Shown: positions 12,032 to 18,619 of the stretch, in pieces | How the letters are laid out: every line of letters starts with the position of its first letter | Numbering within the stretch: position 1 is the first letter of the stretch | Notes under the pieces: generated by a model | Database searches by the model: none | Seen by the model: only the letters and a program-made list of their open reading frames with translations | What the model was told of the DNA's origin: nothing | IMG/VR virus record: IMGVR_UViG_3300037504_000106 | Location: 1 to 37,090 of that record | From: a virus | Length of the DNA: 37,090 nucleotides | Reading direction: 5' to 3' (one strand) | Translations under genes and position numbers: made by a program

Positions 12032-12768
12032 CCGAACAGCTCCCGTTGCGTCTTGCGGTCATTCTCAGGATAGATTCGGCGCATGTCGTCGAGAATCGTT
12101 GCAAGGGAATCGGCAAGAAGGCCGAGGAGCTGGTTCTTCTCGAACCACTCGAGCTTTGTTTCGTTCTGTGCCTGAAAACTCCACCAGCTCGGATCAGGAG
12201 GACCGACGAGAGCGAAGAATCGCTGGTACACCTCCGTCCACCCGGTCTGGTAGTCGAGTGTCTCGGTCCGTGCCGCAATGAACCCGGCGACGGTCTTGCT
12301 TACGCGACGCCGCGCCCCGTTCGGCGCTGGTAATTTCTCCAGTTTTCGGTCCCCGTAAGTCCGTTTTCTTATGTCTTGATCCCGCATTAGTCGCTCGACA
12401 TCGGCGCGCAACTGACTAATCTCAAGACGAAGATCATCGACGTCGGCTGGTTTGATTCCCAACTCGCTATTCTTTCTCTTGGACACAACTACCGCGGTCA
12501 GGGTAATGTCCTCGAGGCGGGGCCGACGGTGATTGTGCTTGTCGAGCCATTCGCCGAACGAAGCGCGATTCGGCGAGTTAAATTGCCCCGGCTCGAACCG
12601 ATACTGGCGCATCCAGTAGACGAAGCGCCCAAGGATTGAGTATCGGCCGACTGGCGTCACATCGAACCGGCAAGCCTCACGAACCCACTTATAAACACTC
12701 GACGGTCCGCACTGGCAGACAGTGCAAATCTCTTCGGTTGTGTAGCGCGCCTTTTTATCGATGGTCAT
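12028..12768 (-). CDS. HTH and coiled-coil DNA-binding protein (246 aa), function unknown
   Basis: The N-terminal 55 residues form a winged-helix or MerR-like domain (YTTEEICTVCQCGPSSVYKW then VGRYSILGRFVYWMRQY). A short coiled coil follows near residues 115-130 (DDLRLEISQLRADVERLMRD). The C-terminal 90 residues are aromatic and helical (PDPSWWSFQAQNETKLEWFE). TGAGGG is seven bases upstream of ATG 12768. It is the second gene of the leftward operon and overlaps both neighbours by four bases. Integrase and transposase motifs were looked for and not found. It may be a regulator or origin-binding protein. Confidence 0.75.
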   Translation of the reverse strand: MTIDKKARYTTEEICTVCQCGPSSVYKWVREACRFDVTPVGRYSILGRFVYWMRQYRFEPGQFNSPNRASFGEWLDKHNHRRPRLEDITLTAVVVSKRKNSELGIKPADVDDLRLEISQLRADVERLMRDQDIRKRTYGDRKLEKLPAPNGARRRVSKTVAGFIAARTETLDYQTGWTEVYQRFFALVGPPDPSWWSFQAQNETKLEWFEKNQLLGLLADSLATILDDMRRIYPENDRKTQRELFG

Positions 12769-12974
12769 GATTCAACCCTCAGTGCTTCGCGCCGGTCGTT
12801 CGCCGCGATCTCCCGTTCGAGGTACTGCGACACGGCTATCGAGACCACGTCAGAAACGACTGGCCGAGGAAGCTGGCTGTACACGTACTCCTGCAATCTC
12901 CGATGAACGTCCTTGCGTATTCCCACAGTGGTCAACTTAGGACGTTGGTCTTTCGCGCTCTTATCTGTACTCAC
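12765..12974 (-). CDS. Ribbon-helix-helix DNA-binding protein (69 aa)
   Basis: The sequence fits an Arc/CopG-like ribbon-helix-helix: a strand KLTTVGIRKDVHRRLQEYV, a turn, then VVSDVVSIAVSQYLEREIA as the second helix. Such proteins dimerise and bind short operators. The start is GTG 12974 with no ribosome site. A strong promoter ends seven bases before it, so the transcript probably begins at the start codon (leaderless). As first gene of the leftward operon, divergent from the XRE gene, it is a good candidate for one arm of a lysis-lysogeny or copy-control switch. Confidence 0.82.
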   Translation of the reverse strand: MSTDKSAKDQRPKLTTVGIRKDVHRRLQEYVYSQLPRPVVSDVVSIAVSQYLEREIAANDRREALRVES

Positions 12975-12980
12975 GCGTTC

Positions 12981-13009
12981 ATTATCGCTGTATAAGGTTA
13001 GTATGTCAA
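12981..13009 (-). promoter_or_regulatory. Strong sigma70-type promoter of the leftward operon
   Basis: On the minus strand TTGACA (13009-13004) and GATAAT (12986-12981) are separated by exactly 17 bases. The expected transcription start falls at about 12974, the G of the GTG start of the ribbon-helix-helix gene. An A-T-rich run (13011-13020) lies just upstream of the -35. Confidence 0.85.
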
Positions 13010-13040
13010 CTACTTTTTTTCGCCGACTATTGCAGAGAGC

Positions 13041-13053
13041 AACGTAATACGTT
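13041..13053. promoter_or_regulatory. 13-bp perfect palindrome, probable operator
   Basis: AACGTA-A-TACGTT is a perfect inverted repeat in the gap between the divergent XRE and ribbon-helix-helix genes. It overlaps the spacer of a weak candidate plus-strand promoter (TTGCAG at 13030-13035, TAGTTT at 13053-13058) and lies about 30 bp upstream of the leftward -35. It is a good candidate binding site for one of the two flanking regulators. Confidence 0.55.
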
Positions 13054-13096
13054 AGTTTTATGGGTGACCTACCTGGGAGGGAAGGATGGAACGGCG

Positions 13097-13324
13097 GTGC
13101 AGTCCGTATTCGAGCGCTTGATTCACGCTCGGAAAAAACGCGGAATTACCCAGGAACAGGCGCGGAAAGTCGCTGGCGTCAGCGCAGCGTCATTTGGCCG
13201 AAAAGAGAAGAGCAAGGAAGGTGGTCTTGGTCCTGAGGAGATACAGGGACTGATCGACCGTGTGGCCGCTTTGTCTAACTCATTGCTGTTGCTGTACTTA
13301 CGCTATCGGGCTGGGCGGATTTGA
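13097..13324 (+). CDS. XRE/Cro-type helix-turn-helix regulator (75 aa)
   Basis: The core is an XRE helix-turn-helix: FERLIHARKKRGITQEQARK then VAGVSAASFGRKEKSKEGG, followed by a helical end. I prefer GTG 13097, with AAGGA upstream; the same frame opens 33 bases earlier at GTG 13064, also near GGAGGG, so the start is uncertain. It faces away from the ribbon-helix-helix gene, as cI/cro-type pairs do. It is short for a repressor and has no protease domain, so a Cro-like role fits. Its last codons overlap the antisense tRNA-Pro-like sequence. Confidence 0.78.
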   Translation: MQSVFERLIHARKKRGITQEQARKVAGVSAASFGRKEKSKEGGLGPEEIQGLIDRVAALSNSLLLLYLRYRAGRI

Positions 13325-13384
13325 ACCGCCGACCTCACGGTCCCGAACCGTTGCGAGACCCCGCCGGTGCGTCTGATACAGCCG
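13306..13384 (-). tRNA. tRNA-Pro (CGG)-like sequence, aberrant 5' half; possible attachment site
   Basis: The 3' portion is convincing: anticodon loop TTCGGGA (anticodon CGG, 13345-13343), a four-pair anticodon stem, T arm GGCGG/CCGCC with loop TTCAAAT, and acceptor strand CAGCCCG with A73. These features match bacterial tRNA-Pro(CGG). The 5' half fits poorly: CGGCTG can pair only with a bulge and the D arm (AGAC/GTCT with an 11-base loop) is misplaced, making it several bases too long. It is either a degenerate phage tRNA or the 3' end of a host tRNA-Pro gene carried as attP. Confidence 0.6.
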
Positions 13385-13531
13385 CAACTCGTTACCCGCT
13401 ATGGATATAGTCGCTCCTGCCGTATCGTGTGCGTGCAGACGCTGGCCGATGCAGTTCAAAATCCGTTCAAAATATATAGGTGCGGACCGTGTGGTTTTTC
13501 GCGTTTTTTCTGCATTTTCGCGCATATTCCC

Positions 13532-13560
13532 TTGACGTATTGTGCGCCACGGTGTATATT
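13532..13560 (+). promoter_or_regulatory. Strong sigma70-type promoter of the rightward genes
   Basis: TTGACG at 13532-13537 and TATATT at 13555-13560 are separated by exactly 17 bases. Transcription should begin near 13567, leaving a leader of about 20 bases with AAGGAG (13575-13580) before the ATG at 13588. The upstream stretch 13493-13520 is T-rich. Two copies of GTTCAAAAT lie at about 13446-13465 further upstream; no gene is seen in 13385-13531. Confidence 0.85.
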
Positions 13561-13587
13561 AAGTACATCAAGTTAAGGAGAGACGAG

Positions 13588-14154
13588 ATGAAGACAGCGA
13601 CGAGAACGGTTGAATGGGAAGGACAGAGCGGACATTGTGTAGCAGTCATTACCGCCGAAGCAGGCACGAATCGCACAGAGATCAACCTCGACGGCCATGC
13701 TACCGGCATGTACGAGACTACGCAGGTATCGCGTCACTCCTGCAAGCTCTACATCAACGACACGGTAATGGCAAGCGGATGGTTCCTCGGTGCCGACGAG
13801 ATCACCGACGCGCCCGCCGGTGCCGCAGCCATGATCCACGGCCTCCGCGTCGACCGCATCTATGTCAAGGCAGACGTATGGGCGATGATCAAAGAGGCGC
13901 AGGAAGCTGTTGAGGCGGAAGTCGCGGAGGAGATCGCAGAAGAAGACGATGAGGCGCAGGATGTGGTAACTGAGTCGGCAAAGCGCACCATCGAAGCTGC
14001 TGAGCACGGCGCTCTCGTGATGCCCGCCGCAGAAATCGCCGGCTGGGTCGAGCGGTACAACAATGTGTACAACGAGGGAGGCGAGGGTTATATCCCGACC
14101 GTCATCGCAAAAGAGGCACTCGACAAGGCCCGGTCGCGCATCGCGACCAAATAA
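13588..14154 (+). CDS. Hypothetical protein (188 aa), strongly expressed by its signals
   Basis: ATG 13588 has AAGGAG seven bases upstream and a near-consensus promoter 28 bases before it; the longer open frame starts before that promoter. The N-terminal 95 residues are beta-rich (TRTVEWEGQSGHCVAVITAE and LYINDTVMASGWFLGADEI). The middle is an acidic coiled stretch (EAVEAEVAEEIAEEDDEAQD), and the end is helical with WVERYNN. No family is recognised. The strong promoter on the minority strand beside a regulator suggests a lysogeny-expressed or early host-interaction protein. Confidence 0.75.
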   Translation: MKTATRTVEWEGQSGHCVAVITAEAGTNRTEINLDGHATGMYETTQVSRHSCKLYINDTVMASGWFLGADEITDAPAGAAAMIHGLRVDRIYVKADVWAMIKEAQEAVEAEVAEEIAEEDDEAQDVVTESAKRTIEAAEHGALVMPAAEIAGWVERYNNVYNEGGEGYIPTVIAKEALDKARSRIATK

Positions 14155-14168
14155 CAAGGAGGAACGAA

Positions 14169-14348
14169 ATGGAGATGAGCGACCGAGCCATCAAGGCAAG
14201 AGCGACGAAAGAAGAAGAGTCGCGAGTATACGACAACATGAACCTCCCGCCGCGCGATATCTACGCCGAGTGCTCCGACGGTACATGGATTCGCCGCGCG
14301 TGGACGGCTCCGGGCCGGTTTGGGTGGGACCGGTGGGAGCGAGTGTAG
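14169..14348 (+). CDS. Hypothetical small protein (59 aa)
   Basis: ATG 14169 has AAGGAGG seven bases upstream, directly after the stop of the 13588 gene. The product is charged at the N-terminus (MEMSDRAIKARATKEEESRV) and tryptophan-rich at the end (GTWIRRAWTAPGRFGWDRWE). The next gene starts within its stop codon (TAGTG), so the two are co-translated. No family is recognised. Confidence 0.7.
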   Translation: MEMSDRAIKARATKEEESRVYDNMNLPPRDIYAECSDGTWIRRAWTAPGRFGWDRWERV

Positions 14349-14542
14349 TGATCTACACAACCACCGAGGCGGCGCGCGAGCTGGGAATCGCGCGTCGCAC
14401 CGTGCAAAAGTATTGCGGGGATCTCGGTATCAGGAAAGCCGGTCGCGACTATCTGATAGACGAGCCATCAATGCGACGGCTGCGGGTAGCTGTTGCAGCC
14501 GCTACTCCAGGACGTCCCAGGTCCAAAGCTGATAAAGATTAG
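14348..14542 (+). CDS. Excisionase-like helix-turn-helix protein (64 aa)
   Basis: GTG 14348 overlaps the previous TAG. The product is a minimal MerR/excisionase-type domain: YTTTEAARELGIARRTVQKY, then CGDLGIRKAGRDYLIDEPSM and a basic tail (GRPRSKADKD). In integrating phages such proteins can be excisionases, but no integrase is recognised here, so a regulator is equally possible. The gene ends one base before the convergent end of the late operon, with no terminator visible between them. Confidence 0.75.
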   Translation: MIYTTTEAARELGIARRTVQKYCGDLGIRKAGRDYLIDEPSMRRLRVAVAAATPGRPRSKADKD

Positions 14543-14543
14543 T

Positions 14544-14921
14544 CTACCCGTTGACTCTCAGATTGCCTGGTCTGCTCGGCCGGTAGAGGATCACAACCGA
14601 CAACCTGGCCTCTTCTGAGGTCGCCACGTCGCCTGATGCGCGGGTTAGTATGGTACGGACAGAGAACGTGTGTAAGCCCTGGCCCGGTAGCGTGATCGGG
14701 TATTGCAGGCTGTCAGTGGTCCCGAGCACGTCGCCATCGAGACTGACTGTGTAGCTCACCGTGTCGCCTGCCGGTATCGGATCGCCACCCTCGAGCGTCG
14801 TAACTGCGTCCCACTCAAGCACCACCTCGGGGCCAGCGGTGAGCACGACTGACTGGGCAGTGAGCGCTACGATTACCGCGATGATAGCCACCGCTATCGA
14901 TACTTTTGTCAGTGTCTTCAC
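14544..14921 (-). CDS. Membrane-anchored fibronectin/Ig-like protein (125 aa)
   Basis: GTG 14921 has GGGAGG five bases upstream and overlaps the holin stop by one base. The N-terminus is a membrane anchor or signal (VSIAVAIIAVIVALTAQSVV), followed by one beta-sandwich domain of fibronectin III type (VVLEWDAVTTLEGGDPIPAG, SYTVSLDGD, GLHTFSVRTI). It is the last late gene, after the lysis genes. An envelope-located protein, such as a lysis accessory or a superinfection-exclusion factor, is an inference from anchor and position. Confidence 0.75.
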   Translation of the reverse strand: MKTLTKVSIAVAIIAVIVALTAQSVVLTAGPEVVLEWDAVTTLEGGDPIPAGDTVSYTVSLDGDVLGTTDSLQYPITLPGQGLHTFSVRTILTRASGDVATSEEARLSVVILYRPSRPGNLRVNG

Positions 14922-15325
14922 TAGTGCCTCCCTTGTGTTCCGTTGGATTTCTCGACGGTCCGATACCCAGCGAGCCCGAGCATGCCGAGAATGATCGGCC
15001 ATAGCGCGGCGGTGTCTACCGTTGGCATCTCGACGCCGAACGCCATGACTACCGGGCGAGCAATGTAGGTGTATGCAATCGAAAGTACGATCACCCAGCC
15101 GAGCGCCGGGCGCCAGCCTGCTACGAACAGCGAAGCATGCTGAGCCTCGGTTTTGTTGATGTCAGCCTGCGCCTCGAGCAACCGCGCGTCGATCTCCGCG
15201 AGCTTCCTCTGGTGCTCCTCGCCGGTGATGGCGTCGCGGACGCCGGAGACGAGCCCGCGGGCGCTGTCAATAGCAGTACTAGCGACGGCATTGCTGCCGC
15301 CGCTGAACCAGTCACGGATACCCAC
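14921..15325 (-). CDS. Holin of the 3TM/GTA type (134 aa)
   Basis: The protein matches the 3TM holin family found in phages and gene-transfer agents: an N-terminal amphipathic part (GIRDWFSGG), a charged helix (EEHQRKLAEIDARLLEAQAD then INKTEAQHASLFVAGWRPAL), then membrane segments around residues 75-95 (GWVIVLSIAYTYIARPVVMA) and 105-120 (LWPIILGMLGLAGY). Holins form inner-membrane lesions that release the endolysin. The gene lies downstream of the M23 peptidase gene, completing a lysis cassette. Confidence 0.85.
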   Translation of the reverse strand: MGIRDWFSGGSNAVASTAIDSARGLVSGVRDAITGEEHQRKLAEIDARLLEAQADINKTEAQHASLFVAGWRPALGWVIVLSIAYTYIARPVVMAFGVEMPTVDTAALWPIILGMLGLAGYRTVEKSNGTQGRH

Positions 15326-15331
15326 GACTGC

Positions 15332-15535
15332 CTACCCTGTTCCGCGGGTGGAATTGCTTGGCTTCTTCGGCGGTATCCACTCGATGCCAAGCCAGGTATC
15401 GAGCACGATCGCGACAATCAGACCGATCGGCCCGACCCATCCCATGCCCCATCCAAAGATCTCGGCGAATCCGAGGATTGCCGCGAACACGAGGTTGAGC
15501 ACGAGTACTAGAACTCTCTTTGCTACGTCTGACAC
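15332..15535 (-). CDS. Small two-helix membrane protein (67 aa), possible second holin
   Basis: I chose GTG 15535, with GGGAGG seven bases upstream; the longer frame lacks a ribosome site. The product has two hydrophobic segments, residues 4-25 (AKRVLVLVLNLVFAAILGFA) and 30-48 (GWVGPIGLIVAIVLDTWLG), and a short basic tail. Its size and location between the peptidase and the 3TM holin suggest a holin or antiholin. No family is recognised by name. Confidence 0.7.
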   Translation of the reverse strand: MSDVAKRVLVLVLNLVFAAILGFAEIFGWGMGWVGPIGLIVAIVLDTWLGIEWIPPKKPSNSTRGTG

Positions 15536-15582
15536 TGTTGTGCCTCCCTCTATCGATATCTCCTCCGGGCAACGCCCGGTGT

Positions 15583-16143
15583 TTACGACCACCCCTCGGG
15601 GTTGATCCGCTCATCGTGCGGATACCACCGATCCCCCGGGTGAATTTCCCAGTGCGCATGCGCGCCGGTAGAGTACCCGGCGTTCCCTACATAGCCTATC
15701 AACTCACCCTCGTCGACTATCACCGGCTGTGTGTGCCAGTAGCACAGCGGCCACCGCTCATCATCCGGCGACTCAGTGTAGACCTTATCGCGCTCGTCGA
15801 AGACGTCATTGAACAGCTGGTTGGCATAGCTGTGCGTTATCACGTGCAATCTGGTCCCGGTCTCGGCGCGCAGCACGATCACGCCGCCAAACATATCGTA
15901 GAAATAGTTGCAAAACGGATTCGGCCACCGATCGACTGTGACCAGATTTTCCCACCGACGGGTTGGGTCATTGCGTAGAGATTGTTGCGGAAATACGACC
16001 CCAGCTTCGGGGGCATAAATCGGAGTACCAACGGGAGCGGCCATGTCAAGAGCTCCGTGGATGTGTCTTCCGGGATTTGACAAAGGTCGAGGGTCGCTAT
16101 ACCGCCCCGTGATTTTCGCGGATGATGAGACTACCGGCCTCAT
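15583..16143 (-). CDS. M23-family peptidoglycan endopeptidase, probable endolysin (186 aa)
   Basis: The LytM/M23 metal site is visible: HIHGALD (the HxxxD motif near residue 29) followed by GTPIYAPEAGVV, and HAHWEIH (the HxH motif near residue 165) preceded by VGNAGYSTG. An insertion of about 80 residues between them is longer than in small M23 domains. No signal peptide or cell-wall-binding repeat is seen, so export would depend on the holin. These enzymes cut peptide cross-links of peptidoglycan; role in host lysis follows from the adjoining holin genes. Confidence 0.88.
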   Translation of the reverse strand: MRPVVSSSAKITGRYSDPRPLSNPGRHIHGALDMAAPVGTPIYAPEAGVVFPQQSLRNDPTRRWENLVTVDRWPNPFCNYFYDMFGGVIVLRAETGTRLHVITHSYANQLFNDVFDERDKVYTESPDDERWPLCYWHTQPVIVDEGELIGYVGNAGYSTGAHAHWEIHPGDRWYPHDERINPEGWS

Positions 16144-16412
16144 TGGGGTTTATTCCTCCGCGTGTGAAGATGCTTTTGTAGCATAGAGCGAACCTCCGAC
16201 AAGAGATTTTCGATATGCGTAAGCTTCTCCTTTTGCGCCGCTTCTACCTGCTCGAGGCGCGCAATACGAGCCTCGTGATTTCGGGCGATCTTTTGCAGGT
16301 CGCTGATTGGTTGCTTGTTGCGATTCGCGGCCATCGTGATGATGGCCGAGAGGAAGATTCCTCCAATCCCTATGAGCCAACCGGTAAGTGACAGCCAGTG
16401 TATCTCGATCAT
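16140..16412 (-). CDS. Membrane-anchored coiled-coil protein (90 aa), possible spanin-like
   Basis: A single N-terminal membrane segment (residues 8-28, LTGWLIGIGGIFLSAIITMA) is followed by a long charged coiled coil (residues 37-82, DLQKIARNHEARIARLEQVE and onward) and a basic tail. GGAGG is ten bases upstream. The topology is like an inner-membrane spanin (Rz) or an XhlA-like lysis accessory. It overlaps the M23 gene by four bases, which supports a lysis role. The exact family is not determined. Confidence 0.75.
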   Translation of the reverse strand: MIEIHWLSLTGWLIGIGGIFLSAIITMAANRNKQPISDLQKIARNHEARIARLEQVEAAQKEKLTHIENLLSEVRSMLQKHLHTRRNKPQ

Positions 16413-16732
16413 GGCGTGCTTTCCTCCGTCGGCTCTATTATCTTGGTATGGTAGACATCCGTAATGTCGCTCGGAAACAGCCCCGGAACCCGCGTGATCG
16501 TAGACGGAAACAGCCGGCCAATAAAACCGACTTGCTCAAGCTGCTGCAGCCTGGCACCGATTGACTCACCGGCCGATCTGTCGATTGGAACGGTCAATAT
16601 CCCATTGTGCAAATCGAGCCAGCGCCGCTCTTGCCTCGGCCCATCGACGGTGTCGACTGTCTCGTAGTACTCGATGTATGTCTGGGTGTACCCTGGCGTG
16701 TCGCGTGTCCATTGCAGTTGATAGTATTCCAT
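16409..16732 (-). CDS. Hypothetical protein downstream of tail-spike gene (107 aa)
   Basis: Two ATGs are adjacent; the second (16732) has GGAG five bases upstream and is preferred. The product starts MEYYQLQWTRDTPGYTQTYI, is beta-rich, contains LDLHNGILTVPIDRS and ends in an acidic, proline-containing tail. It is probably a small virion or chaperone protein associated with the tail tip, based only on position between the beta-helix protein and the lysis genes. Confidence 0.7.
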   Translation of the reverse strand: MEYYQLQWTRDTPGYTQTYIEYYETVDTVDGPRQERRWLDLHNGILTVPIDRSAGESIGARLQQLEQVGFIGRLFPSTITRVPGLFPSDITDVYHTKIIEPTEESTP

Positions 16733-16740
16733 CATTGCTC

Positions 16741-18618
16741 CTATGATGTTTCGAAAGCGGCTGTCGCATCGGTGTTTGTGCCGTTGTCAGTATAATCCGT
16801 GCCGTTGTTATGAGTACGGCCACCGATAAATTTAGCTCTGTCTGATCCACTTCTTACTATCACCCCGGTACCAGAGCAACCTGATACCTCAACATTCGTG
16901 AACGTAGTGCGTGTACCAGACACGTCTACCCCGAAACTATTCGCGGCGGTACCGTTATCTACTTCCTTGACAATAGCATTTGACACATATACATCTGTAG
17001 AGGTATCGCAATAGATCCCGCGAATGTCGAAGCTCGTACTTGCTACATTTAGCGTGTCAATATTTACTCCCGACACGACTATATTCGACCCAAAAAATCC
17101 TATACCAGACGGGGTTGATGCGTTTATGTCGAAATCAATATTCCGAATGACAACGTCACTGATAGAGACATTGTCTCCGGTTATCCTGATACAAATTTTC
17201 ACATTGTCTACAGATACGCCCGTGTTGTCTATTGTTACACCACCCACAACTACGTCGTCAGTATTCGATAGATCAATGGCGCGTTCAAAATCACTATCCA
17301 ATATAGAGACATTTTGAATAAGTATTCTTTTTGAAGCTCCGCCTTTTATGACGGTAGCAACACCCGTGACGTCGAATGCCACATCCTTGATAAACACATC
17401 ATTTTGCCCAGATGTGATTGTGATTACATCAGGGAGGGTTCCGCTTGCGCGATATATCCCAACTGAACCAATTCCTGAGTACCCTTCCATGGTTATCCCG
17501 GCAATTGATGTCAGGCTGATAGTTGTGGACCCGCGTCCGGGACCAAGAACCAAGACATTTTCTTCGATTGAAAGTGAAGTTGATATATTAAATGTCCCAG
17601 GACTCAGAATTATATTTCCTCCCCCCTGTGCCGCCATTCGGTCAATCGCGGCTTGAATCTGCACGTCGTCGTCTGTTCCATCACAGTAGTAGTCTGCAGT
17701 ATCCGCATCTGTTGAGCTCGACACTCGCAGAACGCCACCGCGCGAAAACGTTCTCTGAACTGCGCCAATCGAGTAAAACTTCCCCGCAACATTCCACGTC
17801 GGCTGGAAGTTTTGGTAGACCTCTTGAAACGTAATCACCGTTGTCGAGATCCGGTCAACCGGAGCGTCGATCTCAACACCAATACACTCCACGACACTAT
17901 CGATGTTCTCCTCAAACTTAGACGCGGGTCCTGCAATGTCCAGCGTGTACCACTCGCCAATCTCAAACCAGTCTTGCGCGCCGGTCATAACGACGGAGTA
18001 CATGTGGCGCCCCTCAAAGTTCCACTTCGCGTGGTACTCCGCGAGCTCGTCAACTTGGCTCCGGGTGACGATCATGTTGTTGCCGATCTCGAGCACGTTC
18101 TCGCCGTTCTCGTAGATGTCCTCAAAGTCGATGAACTCGTCGTTGAGGAAGCCCTCCTCTCCCGACAGCCTCGTGACGAGCTTACCGCGGATGACGTGGC
18201 CTCTAAGGTCGGCACTCGATCCCGTGCTATTTGTGTAGAGGAACTCGATACCCTCGGAGAACGACGTGGAGTCAAATGTCGTTTCTGTCAAGGCGACGCC
18301 CGGGTCATCCAGCACAATGATGGAGTACGGCGTCTGCTGTACTCCTATGATCTCCTCACTTTCCGCGTTCGGCTTGTATTTGTCCCGCTCGCGGAGTTGC
18401 TCCAGCATGTCGCCGAACGTAGGCCCGCTTTCTTGGCGTGCTGGTCTTCTTCTGGTTGCAGCGCCTTGGGTTCTCCGTCTTCTCCCCATAGCTACGGCGG
18501 GGGCGTTTGCGCCATAGTCCGGCCTTGAACGGCTCTCAGCTATCTCGGATATAGCAGCGCGGTCCTCCCTGCGCTCGTCAAACTCTTCTCGTCGGTCTTC
18601 CGCTGATCGTCTCGGCAT
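16741..18618 (-). CDS. Tail protein with C-terminal right-handed beta-helix, probable receptor-binding spike (625 aa)
   Basis: ATG 18618 has GGGAGG seven bases upstream; the longer frame overlaps the upstream gene. Residues 1-75 are arginine/glutamate-rich and disordered. Residues 90-310 are a tail-tip-like domain with few recognisable motifs. From about 335 a pectate-lyase-type beta-helix begins (CDGTDDDVQIQAAIDRMAAQ, then GNIILSPGTFNIS), with repeating strand pattern V-I-x-I and N-D-V to the end. Such helices bind or cut surface glycans. The beta-helix coding part is visibly richer in A and T than the neighbours, suggesting it was exchanged as a module. Confidence 0.85.
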   Translation of the reverse strand: MPRRSAEDRREEFDERREDRAAISEIAESRSRPDYGANAPAVAMGRRRRTQGAATRRRPARQESGPTFGDMLEQLRERDKYKPNAESEEIIGVQQTPYSIIVLDDPGVALTETTFDSTSFSEGIEFLYTNSTGSSADLRGHVIRGKLVTRLSGEEGFLNDEFIDFEDIYENGENVLEIGNNMIVTRSQVDELAEYHAKWNFEGRHMYSVVMTGAQDWFEIGEWYTLDIAGPASKFEENIDSVVECIGVEIDAPVDRISTTVITFQEVYQNFQPTWNVAGKFYSIGAVQRTFSRGGVLRVSSSTDADTADYYCDGTDDDVQIQAAIDRMAAQGGGNIILSPGTFNISTSLSIEENVLVLGPGRGSTTISLTSIAGITMEGYSGIGSVGIYRASGTLPDVITITSGQNDVFIKDVAFDVTGVATVIKGGASKRILIQNVSILDSDFERAIDLSNTDDVVVGGVTIDNTGVSVDNVKICIRITGDNVSISDVVIRNIDFDINASTPSGIGFFGSNIVVSGVNIDTLNVASTSFDIRGIYCDTSTDVYVSNAIVKEVDNGTAANSFGVDVSGTRTTFTNVEVSGCSGTGVIVRSGSDRAKFIGGRTHNNGTDYTDNGTNTDATAAFETS

Positions 18619-18619
18619 T

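Noticed and set aside
12028-12768. The 246-residue protein as an integrase or transposase
   Set aside because: No R-H-R-Y tetrad, serine-recombinase or DDE motif is visible; only an N-terminal helix-turn-helix and a coiled coil are supported.
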